Assembly (NCBI GenBank): GCA_025454075.1
Contig: JALOPD010000007.1
Location: 1 to 44,905, forward strand
Source: Desulfobacterales bacterium
GTDB taxonomy: Bacteria > Desulfobacterota > Desulfobacteria > Desulfobacterales > UBA2174_A
Length of the DNA: 44,905 nt
Direction: 5' to 3'
The position numbers were made by a program, and so were the translations under genes. Under the pieces are notes generated by a model, which saw only the letters and a program-made list of their open reading frames with translations, searched no databases and had not been told where the DNA came from. Below are positions 42,661 through 44,905 of this stretch, one piece after another (within the stretch, counting starts at the first letter, position 1; each line of letters starts with the position of its first letter).

Positions 42661-43258
42661 CCGGCCATCCGCCAATCTCGCCGCCTCGCGCACCGCACCC
42701 ATCGACCGACAGACGCCCGCCCGGACAAGTTCACCGCCGCCGCTTTTGCGCAAACTCAGCGGGTCAAGTCCATCTGCCGCCCCGGCCGGCCGTTCGTCCG
42801 GCGCGCGCCCTTCGCTGCCATCCTGATCCCTTTCTCCTCCGTTTCAACCGATACCCATTTCAGCCGCCGCCCTGACGGCCAACCGCAGCGGCCCCTCCAG
42901 GCCCGTCCATCGGGTGGCCAGACATGTTTATGTTTACTATAAATCGTGTTTGTTTATATATACTTACTTTACTGACTGTTTTTAAATGGGGCGGCCGGGT
43001 CAGGTTGAAAAGATGGACACTCTGCCAAAAGCCATTCTCCAAAGACAAGCGCACCCGCTGTAGTAATACAACATACTATTAATATTAAATATTTTATAAT
43101 ATCTTCATCGAGCCCCCCTCGCCTGCGACCGAACCGCCAAATTAATATTGACAAGCCTTCGAAGGAAAGATATCATGTTAGCGTACATAAACTAATTTAT
43201 ATCAAAAATTAAAACCAGACCGTTATTGAACCACTCGCCATACGAAAGGGGTCTTCCA
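42661..43258. other. 598-base intergenic region, GC-rich then AT-rich
   Basis: No gene is supported. 42661-42915 is C-rich and free of structure I can name. 42920-43200 is strongly AT-rich with alternating runs such as ATTAATATTAAATATTTTAT, and includes the promoter at 43148-43176. The composition shift is sharp compared with the flanking coding DNA. Confidence 0.5.
43148..43176 (+). promoter_or_regulatory. Sigma70-type promoter for the two small membrane proteins
   Basis: TTGACA (43148-43153) and TATCAT (43171-43176) have a 17-base spacer. They lie 82 bases upstream of ATG 43259. Just downstream, TTAG...CTAA (43178-43195) is a small inverted repeat that could be an operator. Confidence 0.65.
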
Positions 43259-43402
43259 ATGAACGATCAGCCGATCATTGCACAAGAGGCGGCGCCCAAG
43301 AGCGGGGCCGGAAGGGTGGTCCGAATCATCCTGCAGTGGACCATTCTAGGCCTTCTGCTTTTTACCTGCGTCATGGCTGCGATCCGGAAATTCGGCGGCT
43401 GA
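43259..43402 (+). CDS. Small single-pass membrane protein (47 aa)
   Basis: A 47-residue frame: a polar N-terminal 17 residues, then one hydrophobic helix (VVRIILQWTILGLLLFTCVMAA, about residues 19-40, written here as its span) and a basic end RKFGG. GAAAGGGG precedes the ATG, and a good promoter lies upstream. It is the first of two small membrane proteins 37 bases apart. No family is recognised. Confidence 0.55.
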   Translation: MNDQPIIAQEAAPKSGAGRVVRIILQWTILGLLLFTCVMAAIRKFGG

Positions 43403-43439
43403 CAAACAGGCAACCGCTCATTAGAGAGAGGGGGACTCG

Positions 43440-43586
43440 ATGACAATAGCCTTCGGTATTCTATTCATGCTCGGGGGATTGGCGCTGGCGGTCCTGTTGG
43501 GAATCGTTTTGTACCGGGACCCCAAGAAAGAGCCTCAAACGGCCCGCACGACCGCTGGGGTCCGAAGAGAGCCGAAAACGGCCTAA
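43440..43586 (+). CDS. Small single-pass membrane protein (48 aa)
   Basis: A 48-residue frame starting with a hydrophobic helix (residues 2-24, ILFMLGGLALAVLLGIVLY core) followed by a basic and polar tail YRDPKKEPQTARTTAG. The ribosome-binding site is AGGGGG. It follows the 47-residue protein in what looks like a two-gene transcript. The helix-first layout is opposite in order to that of the first protein. No family is recognised. Confidence 0.55.
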   Translation: MTIAFGILFMLGGLALAVLLGIVLYRDPKKEPQTARTTAGVRREPKTA

Positions 43587-43622
43587 ACCGCGGGGGGATG
43601 AACGCGGTACCGCATCTCATCC

Positions 43623-44905
43623 TCAGGGTTCGCCCGTGAAGTCGAAGCTCATGCGGGTCTGCAGGTTCCCGATGCGGATAAAGATCTCCTTCAAAAGGCG
43701 CTGTTCGATTCCCGAGAGGTCCTTGGGGTTGATGAAATTGTCGGGCGGGATGCCCTCCACCAGGATGGCGCCGACCTGCCGGACCAGCCGCAGCTGCATC
43801 AGAAAACCGTATGCCTGTTCGATCTCGCTGCAGTCTTTGGCGGGCAGCACCCCTCGTTGCATCAATTCACGCAGCCGCTCCAGGGTGTTGGTCTCCGCCA
43901 CGCCGTGCTTCAAGGCATACACCCGGGCGTAGTCGACGATCGGCAGCATGGCCTGCTTGACGTCGAATTTGTTGCGGTGCTCGCCCTTGGACTCGAGCAC
44001 GAAGTTCCGGAAAAAACCGAGCGGCGGCTTGTGGAGCAGCGCATTCTGCGTCAAGTGCCGGAAAAAACCGGACCACCCCACCAGCGATTCGAGCAGGTGT
44101 TCCCGGAGCTGAACGACCAGATCGCCATGGCCGAAGCCCACCCTGAAATCGAAAAAAATACTGGAGTAAAGCAGGTCCTCCGCCTCGGCCGCGTGGATCC
44201 ACTCTGAAAAACGGCGCTTCCAGACCGACAGCGGCTGGCAGAGCTTGGGGTTCCTGGCCATGACGTCGGCGTGGCAGAAGCGGTACCCGCAGCGGTCGAG
44301 CAGCGTGCACACCGCCTCCCCGACCTTCAGGAAGTAGTCGTGGACCAGTTCCGCGGCGCCGGGGGAGGCGTCTTCGTAGACGATGGCATTGTCCTGGTCG
44401 GTCTTGAGTGTCTGCTCCCTTCGGCCTTCGCTGCCGAAAATCATGAAGGCGAATTTTACCGGCGGCGGCTCCATGCCCGTCAGCACCAGATCGGCCAGCC
44501 GTTTCAGGACGGCATCGGAGATGGCGGTGATGAAGCGATTCAAATGCAGCGCCGGGGTTCCCGCACGAATCAGCGCCTGCACGATGCGCGGCAGCCGAAG
44601 GTAAACCTGTTCGATCGCCTCCGCGCCCGGCGCCGCGGCGATGTCGCGGATGAGAAACAGCGGCGACTGGCCCTGATTCCCCAGCACGTCCTGGTTGGTC
44701 AAAACCCCGACGACCTGCTGTTGGGCGTCCGTGACGGCCAGGTGCTTGATCCCCTGCTGCATCATGGCCATGAGCGCCTCGAACACCGGGACCGTCAGGG
44801 GGACGGTTTTGACCGGCGTGGACATGATGTCGGCCACCGGCCGCGCGATGCTGCGTCCCTCCGCGATCACCTTCATGCGCAAATCGTTGTCGGTGACGAT
44901 GCCGA
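43623..44905 (-). CDS. CBS-DUF294 nucleotidyltransferase-like signalling protein (partial)
   Basis: About 427 residues are visible; the frame continues past the window edge. The edge shows the end of one CBS domain (GIVTDNDLR), and a second CBS domain follows (ADIMSTPVKTVPLTVPVFEAL...GVLTNQDVLG). Next comes a DUF294 nucleotidyltransferase-like core with FGSEGRREQTLKTDQDNAIVYED, which keeps the G-S and D-x-D type residues, and then the DUF294 C-terminal helical domain. The family resembles GlnD-like nucleotidyltransferases fused to CBS sensors, and often carries an N-terminal cyclic-nucleotide-binding domain outside this view. Target unknown. It converges on the small membrane genes. Confidence 0.85.
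   Translation of the reverse strand, partial: GIVTDNDLRMKVIAEGRSIARPVADIMSTPVKTVPLTVPVFEALMAMMQQGIKHLAVTDAQQQVVGVLTNQDVLGNQGQSPLFLIRDIAAAPGAEAIEQVYLRLPRIVQALIRAGTPALHLNRFITAISDAVLKRLADLVLTGMEPPPVKFAFMIFGSEGRREQTLKTDQDNAIVYEDASPGAAELVHDYFLKVGEAVCTLLDRCGYRFCHADVMARNPKLCQPLSVWKRRFSEWIHAAEAEDLLYSSIFFDFRVGFGHGDLVVQLREHLLESLVGWSGFFRHLTQNALLHKPPLGFFRNFVLESKGEHRNKFDVKQAMLPIVDYARVYALKHGVAETNTLERLRELMQRGVLPAKDCSEIEQAYGFLMQLRLVRQVGAILVEGIPPDNFINPKDLSGIEQRLLKEIFIRIGNLQTRMSFDFTGEP

Noticed and set aside
1..44905. tRNA, rRNA, CRISPR arrays, insertion sequences
   Set aside because: No cloverleaf-like sequence, regularly spaced repeats, transposase or integrase reading frame was recognised on either strand. 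A dedicated search was not possible.

Overview
The window is GC-rich, densely coding DNA. Gene content points to a Gram-negative anaerobe, most likely a Desulfobacterota (deltaproteobacterial) sulfate-reducer-type organism. The pointers are HdrA/QmoA-like and HdrC-HdrB/DsrK-like redox proteins, an apparent selenoprotein, a TrpB2-type tryptophan synthase, the LptF/LptG lipopolysaccharide exporter, and sphingolipid-type and nonulosonic-acid-type surface genes. This placement is inferred from family content; no rRNA, tRNA, CRISPR array, integrase or transposase was recognised.

Layout. 1-2467 (+): the end of a NitT/TauT-type importer, with a permease tail, two different ATPases and a short-chain dehydrogenase. 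2667-7012 (-): 6-phosphogluconate dehydrogenase, a LarA-type nickel racemase/epimerase and an FGGY sugar kinase, read together as an aldonate (gluconate-like) pathway. 7270-9489 (+): a ThiF/MoeB-like adenylyltransferase, a lipoprotein and a PilZ protein. 9557-11513 (-): a diacylglycerol-kinase-like protein followed by a Tam41-like CDP-diacylglycerol synthase split into two overlapping reading frames. 11647-12573 (+): a metallophosphoesterase. 12604-15573 (-): lptG, lptF and a nucleotidyltransferase.

16255-22460 (+): fatty acyl-AMP ligase, NAD-dependent reductase/epimerase, acyl carrier protein, serine-palmitoyltransferase-like enzyme and an ABC exporter. This set resembles bacterial ceramide/sphingolipid loci. 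22558-26795 (+): NeuB-like synthase, SDR, aldehyde dehydrogenase and NeuA-like CMP-transferase, suggesting a nonulosonic acid pathway. 27002-31857: a GT4 glycosyltransferase (+), then LbH acyltransferase, DegT aminotransferase, sugar epimerase and FkbM methyltransferase (-), probably for surface glycans.

32214-36844 (+): behind a near-consensus promoter lies an operon of an isochorismatase-fold hydrolase, a QmoA/HdrA-like flavoprotein, an HdrA-ferredoxin-MvhD protein and an HdrC-HdrB/DsrK-like protein. The last gene is interrupted by an in-frame TGA exactly where the family motif E-C-G-H-A-Y has cysteine, and a SECIS-like hairpin lies 16 nt after it. I read it as one 407-residue selenoprotein, and it is the most notable feature of the window.

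36967-44905: MFS transporter, serA, a small cysteine-rich protein and trpB2 (all -), then a TetR regulator (+), a gene-free AT-rich stretch, a promoter driving two tiny membrane proteins (+), and a CBS-DUF294 nucleotidyltransferase (-) cut by the window edge.
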